The notes under the pieces: model-generated | What the model was told of the DNA's origin: nothing | What the model saw: only the letters and a program-made list of their open reading frames with translations | Database searches by the model: none | Assembly (NCBI RefSeq): GCF_000015285.1 | Contig: NC_008709.1 | Span: 3,348,001-3,412,000 of the forward strand | From: Psychromonas ingrahamii 37 | GTDB taxonomy: Bacteria; Pseudomonadota; Gammaproteobacteria; Enterobacterales; Psychromonadaceae | Length of the DNA: 64,000 nucleotides | Direction of reading: 5' to 3' | Program-made: the position numbers and the translations under genes | In this document: one piece after another, positions 9,714 through 18,002 of the stretch | How the letters are laid out: each line of letters opens with the position of its first letter | Position numbering within the stretch: position 1 is the stretch's first letter

Positions 9714-10658
9714 ATGAGCACTGGAAATAGTAATTATCATGGTTTCACCGTTACGCCGCATACTGAAAACTCTCGTCTACAAGTAGTCATCATTAAAAAA
9801 GCCACACTGGAAAACTTCATAGAAAATACACGTGACTTCGGGCTACAAGCAGTAGAATACAAACCGTTTTTACGCTATGCAGTGGCAGATAAACTGGATC
9901 AAGCTTGTAATTACGAACTAGGAAAATTACTCAATGAAATTATGCAGGATCGTGACAGAGCGGCATTTTTATTAGAAGCAGATGAATCTGCACAAGCTGA
10001 CTTTATCGACAGCGACGAGCAACGTGATTTTTTTGTTATTCTATCAACAGCTGTTTCTCACCTGATTGGCCTGCCCAATTTTGATTCAATGTACGGTAAG
10101 TATTACGCTCGATTCACGGTTGTAAATGAAGATAATAGCGACAGTTATTTGCGCCAACCGCACCGTAGAATGGAACTGCATAACGATGGAACCTATGTCG
10201 ATGAGCGCACGGATTTTGTGCTGATGATGAAAATGGACGAGAAGAACATGGAAATGGGTGACTCTTTGCTTCTGCATATTGACGATTGGAAAGATCTGCC
10301 GCATTTTTATAATCATCCGCTTGCTAAACAAGACATTGTTTGGACAACACCACCCAGTAAAAATATTAATTACCAAATTGAACATCCCATCTTCTTTGAA
10401 GAAGATAAAAACGGCAAACCACACATGCTGTTTATCGACCAATTCGCTTGCCCGCAACGCATGCAGGAAGGATTATATTTACATCAAATGAGCGAATCAT
10501 TAGAAAATGAGAGTAACTGCTTTAATATCCGTGTTAAAACAGGTGCGATGTTGGTTGCACAAAATCATTGCTGGTTACACGGCCGTGACAAGTTTATTTC
10601 TAATCCAGGTCTAAAACGTGAATTGCTGCGTCAACGTGGTCATTTTACAAATAAATAA
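9714..10658 (+). CDS. glaH: Glutarate 2-hydroxylase (CsiD/GlaH)
   Basis: 314 residues, Fe(II)/2-oxoglutarate-dependent dioxygenase of the CsiD family. It hydroxylates glutarate to L-2-hydroxyglutarate in lysine/glutarate catabolism. Conserved blocks include YYARFTV, DNSDSYLRQPHR, the metal-binding MELHNDGTYV (HxD) and the distal HGRDKF region carrying the third metal ligand (His) and nearby arginine. The ATG at 9714 has GAGAAGGA 8 nt upstream and fits the family start; the longer frame from 9669 begins with a non-ATG codon. lhgO follows on the same strand, but a 161-bp MITE and a small hairpin lie between them. Confidence 0.95.
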   Translation: MSTGNSNYHGFTVTPHTENSRLQVVIIKKATLENFIENTRDFGLQAVEYKPFLRYAVADKLDQACNYELGKLLNEIMQDRDRAAFLLEADESAQADFIDSDEQRDFFVILSTAVSHLIGLPNFDSMYGKYYARFTVVNEDNSDSYLRQPHRRMELHNDGTYVDERTDFVLMMKMDEKNMEMGDSLLLHIDDWKDLPHFYNHPLAKQDIVWTTPPSKNINYQIEHPIFFEEDKNGKPHMLFIDQFACPQRMQEGLYLHQMSESLENESNCFNIRVKTGAMLVAQNHCWLHGRDKFISNPGLKRELLRQRGHFTNK

Positions 10659-10688
10659 ATAAGATATGGACTAATCCAATGAGCGAAT

Positions 10689-10712
10689 ATAACCTCAATC
10701 AGGTTATTTTTC
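10689..10712 (+). terminator. Small hairpin with T run after glaH
   Basis: ATAACCT pairs with AGGTTAT around a CAATC loop and is followed by TTTT, 30 nt after the glaH stop. It is short. A second arm, TGAGGTT at 10720-10726, could pair with AACCTCA instead. It may reduce read-through into lhgO. Confidence 0.5.
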
Positions 10713-10726
10713 ACCCAGGTGAGGTT

Positions 10727-10887
10727 ATACCAATTCCATTAATTAGGTGATCTATTTAGGCGTTGGAAAAACCCATGAAAGCAAGGCATTGATTGCAGTA
10801 ACTAGTTGTTCTAATTACAAAATCAAAAACGAAGCTAGCATGTGTTTCAACCAGCATAAATGTACAGAAAATTAATGGATTTGGTAT
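10727..10887 (+). mobile_element. MITE copy between glaH and lhgO
   Basis: 161-bp non-coding element with terminal inverted repeats ATACCAATTCCATTAATT and (reverse strand) ATACCAAATCCATTAATT. Its body closely matches, in reverse orientation, the element at 46973-47170, including shared blocks GGCATTGATTGCAGTAACT/CTAGTTGTTCTAATTA and GCTAGCATGTGTTT. There is no open frame. It separates two genes that are normally adjacent in one operon and ends 29 nt before the lhgO start. Confidence 0.85.
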
Positions 10888-10916
10888 TAATACTAATTCA
10901 GAAAAGGAAATAAAGA

Positions 10917-12167
10917 ATGAAGGCAATGTATGATTATGTGATCATCGGCGGTGGTATTATTGGCGTATCAACAGCATGGCAACTGCAACAAAGATATCCT
11001 GAAAAATCGATTTTATTAGTAGAAAAAGAATCACAATTATCACGTCATCAAACCGGTCATAATAGTGGTGTTATCCATGCGGGTGTTTACTATAAACCAG
11101 GCAGTATGAAAGCGAAGTTCTGTAAAGCGGGCGTGAAAGCAACGACCGAATTTTGCAAAAAACACAATATCCCGGTGGAAAATTGTGGCAAGTTACTGGT
11201 CGCAACCAACCAGCTCGAATTAGAGCGTATGCAGGATCTTTATCAACGCTGTCATGAGAACGAGATTCACGCAATACTATTAAACCAGGCAGAACTAAAA
11301 ATAAGAGAACCCAATATTCAGGGACTTGGGGCCATTTTTGTCGACTCTACCAGCATAGTAAATTACACCCTGGTCACCCAAAAAATGGCAGAAGAATTTG
11401 TGAAACTTGGCGGTAAAGTGATGTTAGATACCAAGGTTATCAATTTAGTGGAGTCTGCTGAAAACACCATTTTAACCTGCCAAAGCAGCGCTGAAGAAGT
11501 GAGCATTACGAGTCGTTTTCTCGTCTCTTGCTCAGGCCTAATGGCTGACCGAATCACTAAAATGCTCAATATAGAGACCGACTTTCAAATTATTCCTTAT
11601 CGTGGCGAATACCATCAATTGCCCGCAAAGCACAATAATATTGTCAATCATCTGATTTATCCGATTCCAGATCCCGAACTCCCTTTTCTTGGTGTGCATC
11701 TAACTCGAATGATTGATGGTTCTGTCACTGTGGGACCGAATGCGGTGCAGGGCTGGAAACGCGAAGGTTATGGTAAAATAAATATTAATTTCCGCGATAT
11801 TCTGGATATGCTCAGTTTCTCAGGATTCTGGAAAGTCACCAAGAACAACTTAAAATCAGGATTAATTGAAACCAAAAATTCATGGTGGAAACCAGGTTAT
11901 TTGAAAATGGTCAATAAATACTGTGACCAGATTAAACTTGCTGACTTACTGCCTTATCCAGCCGGAATACGAGCTCAAGCAGTATTAAAAGATGGAAGCT
12001 TAGTTCATGACTTTCTCTTTGTAGAAAGCCCTCGCAGCTTGCACGTTTGTAATGCACCCTCACCCGCAGCCACATCGGCAATCCCGATCGGCAATTATAT
12101 TTGTGACAAAATAATGGCAAAACAAGGCATTTCTAAGAGTGACGAATTATCCCAGAAATCATCTTAG
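10917..12167 (+). CDS. lhgO: L-2-hydroxyglutarate oxidase/dehydrogenase
   Basis: 416 residues, DAO-type FAD enzyme. An N-terminal Rossmann motif (VIIGGGIIGVSTAWQL, residues ~7-22) and the GHNSGVIHAGVYY block are typical of LhgO/YgaF. It oxidises L-2-hydroxyglutarate to 2-oxoglutarate, passing electrons to the quinone pool, and so completes the pathway begun by GlaH. The ATG at 10917 has AAGGAAA 8 nt upstream; a second ATG at 10926 is possible. The gabDT genes that follow in E. coli are absent; the next gene is a convergent, frameshifted LysR gene. The MITE upstream may change co-transcription with glaH. Confidence 0.95.
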   Translation: MKAMYDYVIIGGGIIGVSTAWQLQQRYPEKSILLVEKESQLSRHQTGHNSGVIHAGVYYKPGSMKAKFCKAGVKATTEFCKKHNIPVENCGKLLVATNQLELERMQDLYQRCHENEIHAILLNQAELKIREPNIQGLGAIFVDSTSIVNYTLVTQKMAEEFVKLGGKVMLDTKVINLVESAENTILTCQSSAEEVSITSRFLVSCSGLMADRITKMLNIETDFQIIPYRGEYHQLPAKHNNIVNHLIYPIPDPELPFLGVHLTRMIDGSVTVGPNAVQGWKREGYGKININFRDILDMLSFSGFWKVTKNNLKSGLIETKNSWWKPGYLKMVNKYCDQIKLADLLPYPAGIRAQAVLKDGSLVHDFLFVESPRSLHVCNAPSPAATSAIPIGNYICDKIMAKQGISKSDELSQKSS

Positions 12168-12268
12168 TTTAAATTAAAGCTTATCTTTCTGATTTAAAAG
12201 CAACCAGGGCATAACATCTAGTTCTGTTCACTTAAGATAAGCGGATTTTTATTTCTGGCATCTCGTTT

Positions 12269-12286
12269 GGGTCTTGAATAAGACCC
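12269..12286. terminator. Small hairpin between convergent lhgO and LysR pseudogene
   Basis: GGGTCTT GAAT AAGACCC is a perfect 7-bp stem with a 4-nt loop, 100 nt past the lhgO stop. No strong T run follows on either strand. Confidence 0.4.
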
Positions 12287-12362
12287 TTATAATGAAAAGC
12301 ACATCCACACCATTTGATAACAGATCATATTGTAATATAATAATGCGTTACAGAATTTTTGT

Positions 12363-13291
12363 TTAAATCTTACGATTATAAAAATCACCTAATGTTTTAA
12401 TAAACAAAGAGCGAACTCGGCTGACTGTGGTGGTTTTTTTAGTAATAGCCATAATTTCAGAACGATAAACACGCTGTTGCGGAGCCAAACATTTTAATGT
12501 TCCAGCATCAATATAAGACTGAGCGTAACTCTCGGGTAAAAATCCAATATAACGACCAGAAAGCAGCAAAGCTAAGCGAGAGTCATAGTTATACGCTGTT
12601 GCTTTAATACTCATATTGGCGAAGTGGCCATTCATATTTTCTGTGACTTCATACCCGAATAAACCGCAGGAAAACCGTCAATAACATCATCACTAAGCTC
12701 ACTGTCCGACAAGCTAAAAAGCGGGCAATCATTGCTGCAATATAAATAGCATGTATTAGTAAAAATCATCTGATACTCCAAGCCATCGAGGCTACGATGA
12801 TAAGGAATAAAACCGATATCAGCTTCTTCACTTAATACTTGTCGTTCAATTTCAGCCATCTTAGCGACTTCTGAAGTCAAATATACTTCACTTGCCACTT
12901 CAGCAAAATTCCGGAATACGGTGGGGATACCAGCACGTGAATCTAAACTTATCGTATCACTGAATAACACCGTTAAAGAGCCCGATAACTTCTCATCTAA
13001 TCTGCTAATAATATTTCTAAAGTGATCCAACTCACTTAATAACTGCACCGTAGCATCATAAACCACTTGCCCTTCTTCTGAGAGTGAAAAACCAGCTCGA
13101 CCACGACGACACAACGTTAAGTGCAGGCGAGACTCTAGGTTTGATATATGAAGACTGATTGTTGAACGACTGATATTCAGTTCGGTCTCAGCAGCAGAAA
13201 AACCACCACAATCAGCAACTGTTTTAAATATCTTTAATTGCTTAATTTCATAATCGGCGATCTGCCCAACAGGGAAAGATATTTTTGTCAT
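12363..13291 (-). pseudogene. LysR-family regulator, broken by a frameshift
   Basis: Two overlapping frames together make one ~308-residue LysR protein. 12632-13291 codes the winged-helix domain (IKQLKIFKTVADCGGFSAAE) and most of the effector domain, then runs into a premature TGA. 12363-~12660 in another frame codes the missing end (VTENMNGHFANMSIKATAYN... to YNRKI). The junction lies near 12650-12656, where TCGGGTATGAAGTC would read S-G-Y-E-V if one more G were present, so a 1-bp deletion in a G run explains it. Either a true inactivating mutation or a sequencing error. It is convergent with lhgO. The ATG at 13291 is a good start. Confidence 0.85.
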
Positions 13292-13941
13292 TGTTACATG
13301 TCCATAAAACTTCAGATTTAAACCTAGGTATGTATCTAACGGATCAAATACGACTATTATGCTGCATCGTATATGAGTTTGTCGCGTTAGTCTTTGAAAA
13401 GAGTAACATTTTCAGTAGAGATAATGCATATTCAGGTGAGTTTAATAAGTAAAATAAATGAATAAGTTAGGATTAGTTCAATCTCATATTGAAAGGCTGA
13501 ATATTGAAAAGCTCGACAGCCATATCTTTTTATTAATATAGAGACCCTGATTCTATAATCGATACAAATTAATGGAATTGCTCTTATGTTATCGGTAGGG
13601 TGCGCTCCATCTCCAATGTATTGCACAAGTCAGGCAATTAAATTCGATAATTTAGCCAATTTTGTATTTAAAGATGATGTAAATATGGTTAATCAAGTTA
13701 GTCGAGGATCGAATGATTTTAGGCATCAGGTCGAAGAGGTAAAAACACTCTGCCAAAGGAAATGGGAAAATCTGATCACTTAATTAATGCGTTTGGTATA
13801 ATTATTGCTGAGCTTCGAAGACTCAGAATACATTAGTGCCAACCAACCATATTATCCTCGATATTATTACCTGCAGTATCAAGGCGGACCATACATTTCG
13901 CCCCTTTTAATATAATATTAAATTAATGTACAATGCGAATT
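13292..13941. other. Intergenic region with MITE-like ends
   Basis: TTAATGGAATTG at ~13570 and GATCACTTAATTAATGCGTTTGGTAT (split by my reading as 13776-13801) are both right-hand-type ends of the MITE family, in direct orientation. Between them is a GTAGGGTGC motif like those at 1978 and 2192, and a 65-codon frame (13586-13783) that I do not recognise. This mirrors the arrangement at 1861-2062 and is probably a decayed element. Confidence 0.5.
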
Positions 13942-14208
13942 TTATTTTTTCATTATCTCTTTTATCTTTTTCTCCTCCCAATCTTTACCTAGAAGCTTGC
14001 CTTTAATAATAAAAACATTTGACGCATGGATAGCAATACCAATCCCCCTGAAGATAGTTACCCAATAAAATCATAAACTGTCAGAACTTGTGACTAAATT
14101 GATAACCATAAGTATTATATTAATGGTAATGTACATGATAAAGTTTTGATAGAAGCCTTTTAATTCTTTCACACGTTTATTGGCCTCTTTGTACTTTTCG
14201 TCATTCAT
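13942..14208 (-). pseudogene. 2TM-domain small membrane protein, interrupted by an in-frame TGA
   Basis: From the ATG at 14208 (Shine-Dalgarno AAAGGGGATGTT just upstream) the minus strand codes MNDEKYKEANKRVKELKGF, then a hydrophobic helix. Codon 46 (14071-14073) is TGA. The frame continues with FYWVTIFRGIGIAIHAS, a second helix, then GKLLGKDWEEKKIKEIMKK and TAA at 13942. This is the 2TM-domain family (an 88-residue protein of unknown function, with two helices and the ending GKDWEEKKIKE). Family members usually have tryptophan at the stop position (LWFYWV), so a TGG to TGA change explains it. It could be a true nonsense mutation or a base-call error. Confidence 0.75.
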
Positions 14209-14627
14209 AACATCCCCTTTCTGGGCGGTATTTATATCAGCAGAATTTCATCAATTTATTTTGTTCTAAAACATAGAAAGCTTGTATTAATATTGAGTGG
14301 TTAGCTCTCTTTATTGAATCAATTCTTCTCACTTTTAGTGCAGTTTACTCTTAATAAAGTTGATTTATAAGCTAATCTATTGGCTTAGTCACTTTTTATT
14401 ATATCTGACGGATAATAGAAAACTGAGTAAAAAACGGAAAGAAGAAAGCTGGACAGCCATAGATTAAATCCGTAACAGCTATTATTATTTTTTGAAAAAA
14501 AAGCTAAAACATTTAATATAGAGCTTCATTATTTACAGCCGACAGCCTTATAGCTTTACTGCTGACAGCCGACAGCCTATATAGCTCCTTTAAACTAAAC
14601 TTATTTACTAATATACGAGAACTCTAA
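14209..14627. other. Intergenic region upstream of nhaP with a direct repeat
   Basis: 419 bp, AT-rich. The sequence (C)AGCCGACAGCCT(A)TATAGC occurs twice, near 14536 and 14566, as a ~30-bp imperfect direct repeat just upstream of the antiporter gene. No gene is visible. The promoter of the antiporter gene should lie here. Confidence 0.45.
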
Positions 14628-15908
14628 ATGACGGTCTACGCAACTCTATGTTTTTTAGCCGCAGCAGCGATGCTAATTACATTCTTAAACAGTAAGATAG
14701 GTAAGATGCAAAGTACTATTGCAATTACCGCAGGCTCCTTAATCTTATCTTTACTAATAGTTATTGCGGGTAAAAATGGCTTTTCTCCATTACAAGAGAT
14801 TGCCTCGGAGCAGCTTGCTAAAATTGATTTTAACAGTTTTCTGCTAAATGGTATTTTGGGCTTTTTATTATTTGCAGGTGGTTTAGGTATTAAGCTCGGT
14901 AATATCAAAGATCAAAAATGGGAAATCGCTGTACTCGCATTAGGGGCGACTTTATTTTCAACCTTTTTTATCGGTTATGTGCTGTTTTATATCTGTCAAT
15001 TTTTAGATTTCCAGTTCGACCTTATCTACTGTCTGTTATTTGGTGCGCTTATATCCCCTACCGACCCTATTGCAGTACTTGCGATTGTTAAAAAGCTTAA
15101 TGCTCCAAAACGTATATCGACACAAATTGAAGGCGAGTCATTATTCAATGATGGGTTTGGGCTGGTTATTTTTGTTACACTTTACAGCATTGCATTTTCA
15201 GATACCCAGCCGACCGCTTTAAGCATTACAGAGTTATTTTTGCATGAAGCCATAGGCGGGATTATATACGGACTTGCATTAGGTTTATTGTTCCATTATT
15301 TGATCAGTGCCACCAATGATCACTCGATGGAATTATTGCTGACGCTTGGTATCCCCAGTGCAGGTTATGTTTTTGCTCCTATTATTGGCGTTTCCGGCCC
15401 GCTTGCTATGGTTGTCTCAGGTATTATGATTGGCAACTGGACGCGTATTAATGGCTTCTCCAAAGAAAGTATCAAACTGCTCGATCATTTTTGGGAGCTG
15501 ATTGATGAATTTTTAAACGGCATTCTTTTTCTATTGATTGGTTTAAGTATGTTGGAATACAGCTTCCATCGGGAAGATTGGGTTTTAATGGTGATTGCTG
15601 TTCCATTAACATTAACAGCACGTTACCTCAGTATTAAATTCTCTTATGTGGCTTTTAAACGATTCCGTGAATATAACCCTTACTCTGTGTCGGTATTAAC
15701 CTGGGGAGGCTTGCGTGGTGGATTGGCGTTAGCGATGGCAATGGCAATCCCAGCCGGTGTTATAATTATCCCGAGCAAACAAATAGATGTGCGCGAAATC
15801 ATTCTGGTGATGACCTACTCAGCTGTATTTTTCTCAATTTTAGTACAAGGTTCAACCATCACGCCGCTGATTAATAAAGCGAAAGCATGGCAGGAAAAAC
15901 AAAAATAG
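14628..15908 (+). CDS. Cation:proton antiporter, CPA1/NhaP family
   Basis: 426-residue inner-membrane protein with about 12 transmembrane helices. CPA1 hallmarks are visible: GALISPTDPIAVLAIVKKL (unwound helix with the DP motif), EGESLFNDGFGLVIF (ND motif, ion-binding Asp) and the late TWGGLRGGLALAMA motif. Such proteins exchange Na+ or K+ for H+ across the inner membrane and help marine bacteria with salt and pH. The family usually has ~400-440 residues, so this is full length. It has no cytoplasmic TrkA-C or CBS tail. Monocistronic; followed by a strong hairpin. Confidence 0.93.
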   Translation: MTVYATLCFLAAAAMLITFLNSKIGKMQSTIAITAGSLILSLLIVIAGKNGFSPLQEIASEQLAKIDFNSFLLNGILGFLLFAGGLGIKLGNIKDQKWEIAVLALGATLFSTFFIGYVLFYICQFLDFQFDLIYCLLFGALISPTDPIAVLAIVKKLNAPKRISTQIEGESLFNDGFGLVIFVTLYSIAFSDTQPTALSITELFLHEAIGGIIYGLALGLLFHYLISATNDHSMELLLTLGIPSAGYVFAPIIGVSGPLAMVVSGIMIGNWTRINGFSKESIKLLDHFWELIDEFLNGILFLLIGLSMLEYSFHREDWVLMVIAVPLTLTARYLSIKFSYVAFKRFREYNPYSVSVLTWGGLRGGLALAMAMAIPAGVIIIPSKQIDVREIILVMTYSAVFFSILVQGSTITPLINKAKAWQEKQK

Positions 15909-16015
15909 TCATTAATACCTAACAGGGTCTTTGATTTGGTGATAGCCGTTAAAACAACTTGTTCCTATCACTATTCCATTAATGATCGGGCAAAGCCCTT
16001 TTTTTATCGCCTATA

Positions 16016-16050
16016 AAGTGAGTTAATCGAATAACTCACTTCGCTTTTTT
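16016..16050 (+). terminator. Terminator downstream of the antiporter gene
   Basis: AAGTGAGTTA...(A)TAACTCACTT is a perfect 10-bp stem with a short TCGA-type loop, followed by TCGCTTTTTT. The gene on the other side (DMT permease) ends ~75 nt further, so it may serve both. Confidence 0.8.
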
Positions 16051-16125
16051 CTTTAAGTAACAACTCGATTTCACTAAGCCGGAAGGCTAAGGATAATCAC
16101 AGAGCACTATTTATTATTCACCTTG

Positions 16126-17052
16126 TTAAATAACCACCAGCAAACCGCAGAAAATAAAACCACAGCCTATTATTCGTGTGAAATAGAGTTTTTCTTTTAA
16201 CCAGTACGACCCCATCAGCAAACCAAAAACAATGCTTATTTGTCTTAATGCCACCACTAAACTGACATTATCAGTTAATAACATCGCATTAAGGACCAAA
16301 GCGTAGGTTATGCCCATCATTAACCCCGCTATACAGGCTTGCTTTTTTATTCTCCAGGCTTCAGTAAACTCTTGGTATTGACCCCTTAATATAAAATAAA
16401 TCGCTAATGGCAAAGCCGTTGCCCAAAACTGAGCCCCTAAATAAAATATTGAAATCAGTTGATCAGATAAAATAGGCGGAGTCAGTTGATCATTATCAAT
16501 CTTATTCAACTGTTCAGATAAAATAGACAGAGCCATTTTATCAATAATTGAATAACCCGTGGTGCCGAGTGCAGCAACCGCAGCCCATAATATTCCTGTG
16601 TTTAAATAGCGGTTGAAACTTAGTTCCCTGAAGCGTTGCAGGGGTACAAATAAGCAACCAAGGGTGATTAAGGCAAACCCTAACCACTGTAATGGTGAAA
16701 GCACTTGTCCCATCCAAAAGGATAAACTGCCTACCAAAAGTACCGGTAATGCTCGAGCCATAGGGTAAACCAGCCCCACCTCTGCTTTCTGATAAGCAAA
16801 ACCTAATGCTAATAAATAGATAATTTGGAAGAGTCCACCGATCAATAACAAACCCCAAAATTCGGCAGAAAAAACGGCATCACCCGCTTGAAAATAAAAC
16901 CATAATAAATAAGGACTAAGTAATAAAGCAGAACAAAATGCACTCATAAAAAAGAATGCCTGCACTGAGCCTTTATTCGATTTCCCAATAATATTCCAGC
17001 TTGCATGTAATAAAGCCGAAAGAACAACTAAAATAATTGCCGCAACAGGCAT
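16126..17052 (-). CDS. EamA/DMT-family permease
   Basis: 308 residues, ten predicted membrane helices in two five-helix EamA repeats (N-terminal repeat begins VVLSALLHASWNIIGKSNKG). The ATG at 17052 is the likely start; the longer frame begins with GTG at 17058. The substrate is unknown; the family exports or imports metabolites such as amino acids and nucleotide sugars. It lies 160 bp downstream of phnR on the same strand, at the end of the 2-AEP uptake genes, so a link to phosphonate or aminophosphonate use is possible but only by position. A loop between the repeats (residues ~180-200, SILSEQLNKIDNDQ) has a repeated ILSDQL-like pattern. Confidence 0.85.
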   Translation of the reverse strand: MPVAAIILVVLSALLHASWNIIGKSNKGSVQAFFFMSAFCSALLLSPYLLWFYFQAGDAVFSAEFWGLLLIGGLFQIIYLLALGFAYQKAEVGLVYPMARALPVLLVGSLSFWMGQVLSPLQWLGFALITLGCLFVPLQRFRELSFNRYLNTGILWAAVAALGTTGYSIIDKMALSILSEQLNKIDNDQLTPPILSDQLISIFYLGAQFWATALPLAIYFILRGQYQEFTEAWRIKKQACIAGLMMGITYALVLNAMLLTDNVSLVVALRQISIVFGLLMGSYWLKEKLYFTRIIGCGFIFCGLLVVI

Positions 17053-17213
17053 ACACACAAACCTTCACCAGCCGATAGCGCTGAATAGTAAATAGAATAA
17101 TAAACACAAAAAAACTGCCCGAAGCAGCTGAAAGCAGAGCGATCAGACTGATTGTTTAACAGACTTTCCCAAACACCATTTACAAGCACCCTTTACAAGC
17201 ACCCAGCGAACAC

Positions 17214-17933
17214 TCAGCCGAGGGTTGATTCTGCATTTAATTGTGCAGTTGATTCAATGCAAATTGCATCATGCCGCCAATACTCTAAATCACAATCAAT
17301 TAACAGACCATTTTGATCGTAATTAATACGCTCCACCAGCATCGCGGGGCTACCAGGCGTTGCACGTAATACCTGTGCAATTTCGCCAAATAAACAGGTG
17401 GTACTGACGCGATAATGAGTGGTTTGATAACGCACTGCATAATATTTTAAATAAACGTCCGTCAGCGAAGGTGTAAAATCATGATCCAATAAATCTGGAA
17501 AATGGGCCGCTTTAATAAAATTACTGACGTAAACCACCGGCCTATCTTCTAAAAAGCGGACGCGCTTTATATGGTAAATATCAGTTAGCATAGGCACCTG
17601 TAATAATGCGGCTGCTTGCTTAGTAGCGAGCACTTTTCTGGCTTCAATCAATTTACTGAATCCTGCACGGCCCTGATTGTTTGCCATGCTCATAAAATTA
17701 AAAGTTGAACTTGGGTCATAACGTAAAGGTTCCGGGCAAACAAACCAGCCGCGCCTGTCTTCCCGATAAAGACGCGCTTCAGCTTCAAGAGATGAAAGTG
17801 CAGCGCGCATTGTTACGCGTGTTGTGGAAAATGCCTCGGCTAATTTACGCTCTGAGGGTAACTTTTGTCTTGCGGGCAACAGTCCGCTGTCAATTTGTTC
17901 AACAATGGTTTCTTTTATTTTTAAATACTGCAC
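17214..17933 (-). CDS. phnR: GntR/HutC-family regulator of 2-AEP genes (PhnR-like)
   Basis: N-terminal winged helix (LKIKETIVEQIDSGLL...LPSERKLAEAFSTTRVTMRAALSSLE) and C-terminal UTRA effector domain identify the HutC subfamily. It is the last gene of the phnST-permease cluster and is most likely the 2-AEP-responsive regulator. The frame can be extended to TTG at 18017 (overlapping the permease), but the GTG at 17933 has AAAGGA at the right distance and gives the normal family N-terminus VQYLKIKE; I chose it (239 aa). HutC regulators bind GTnTAnAC palindromes, and two such sites lie in the phnS/phnW intergenic region. A MITE-type end (17980-18002) lies between it and the permease stop. Confidence 0.88.
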   Translation of the reverse strand: MQYLKIKETIVEQIDSGLLPARQKLPSERKLAEAFSTTRVTMRAALSSLEAEARLYREDRRGWFVCPEPLRYDPSSTFNFMSMANNQGRAGFSKLIEARKVLATKQAAALLQVPMLTDIYHIKRVRFLEDRPVVYVSNFIKAAHFPDLLDHDFTPSLTDVYLKYYAVRYQTTHYRVSTTCLFGEIAQVLRATPGSPAMLVERINYDQNGLLIDCDLEYWRHDAICIESTAQLNAESTLG

Positions 17934-17979
17934 CGTTTTTCCTTTAATAAAATCATTCTGACCGAGTTTATAAACAGGC

Positions 17980-18002
17980 CACTTAATTAGTGGAATTGAT
18001 AT
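17980..18002 (-). repeat. Solo MITE end at the permease/phnR junction
   Basis: CACTTAATTAGTGGAATTGATAT is nearly identical (one change) to the right end of the element at 46973-47170 (CACTTAATTAGTGGAATTGGTAT, ending 47170). It abuts the permease stop codon. No partner end is seen nearby, so it is a remnant or a one-ended deletion product. Confidence 0.6.

Noticed and set aside
13586-13783. 65-codon plus frame between MITE-type ends
   Set aside because: No ribosome site or family match; it begins in a repeat and ends in a MITE end, so it is at most a fragment.
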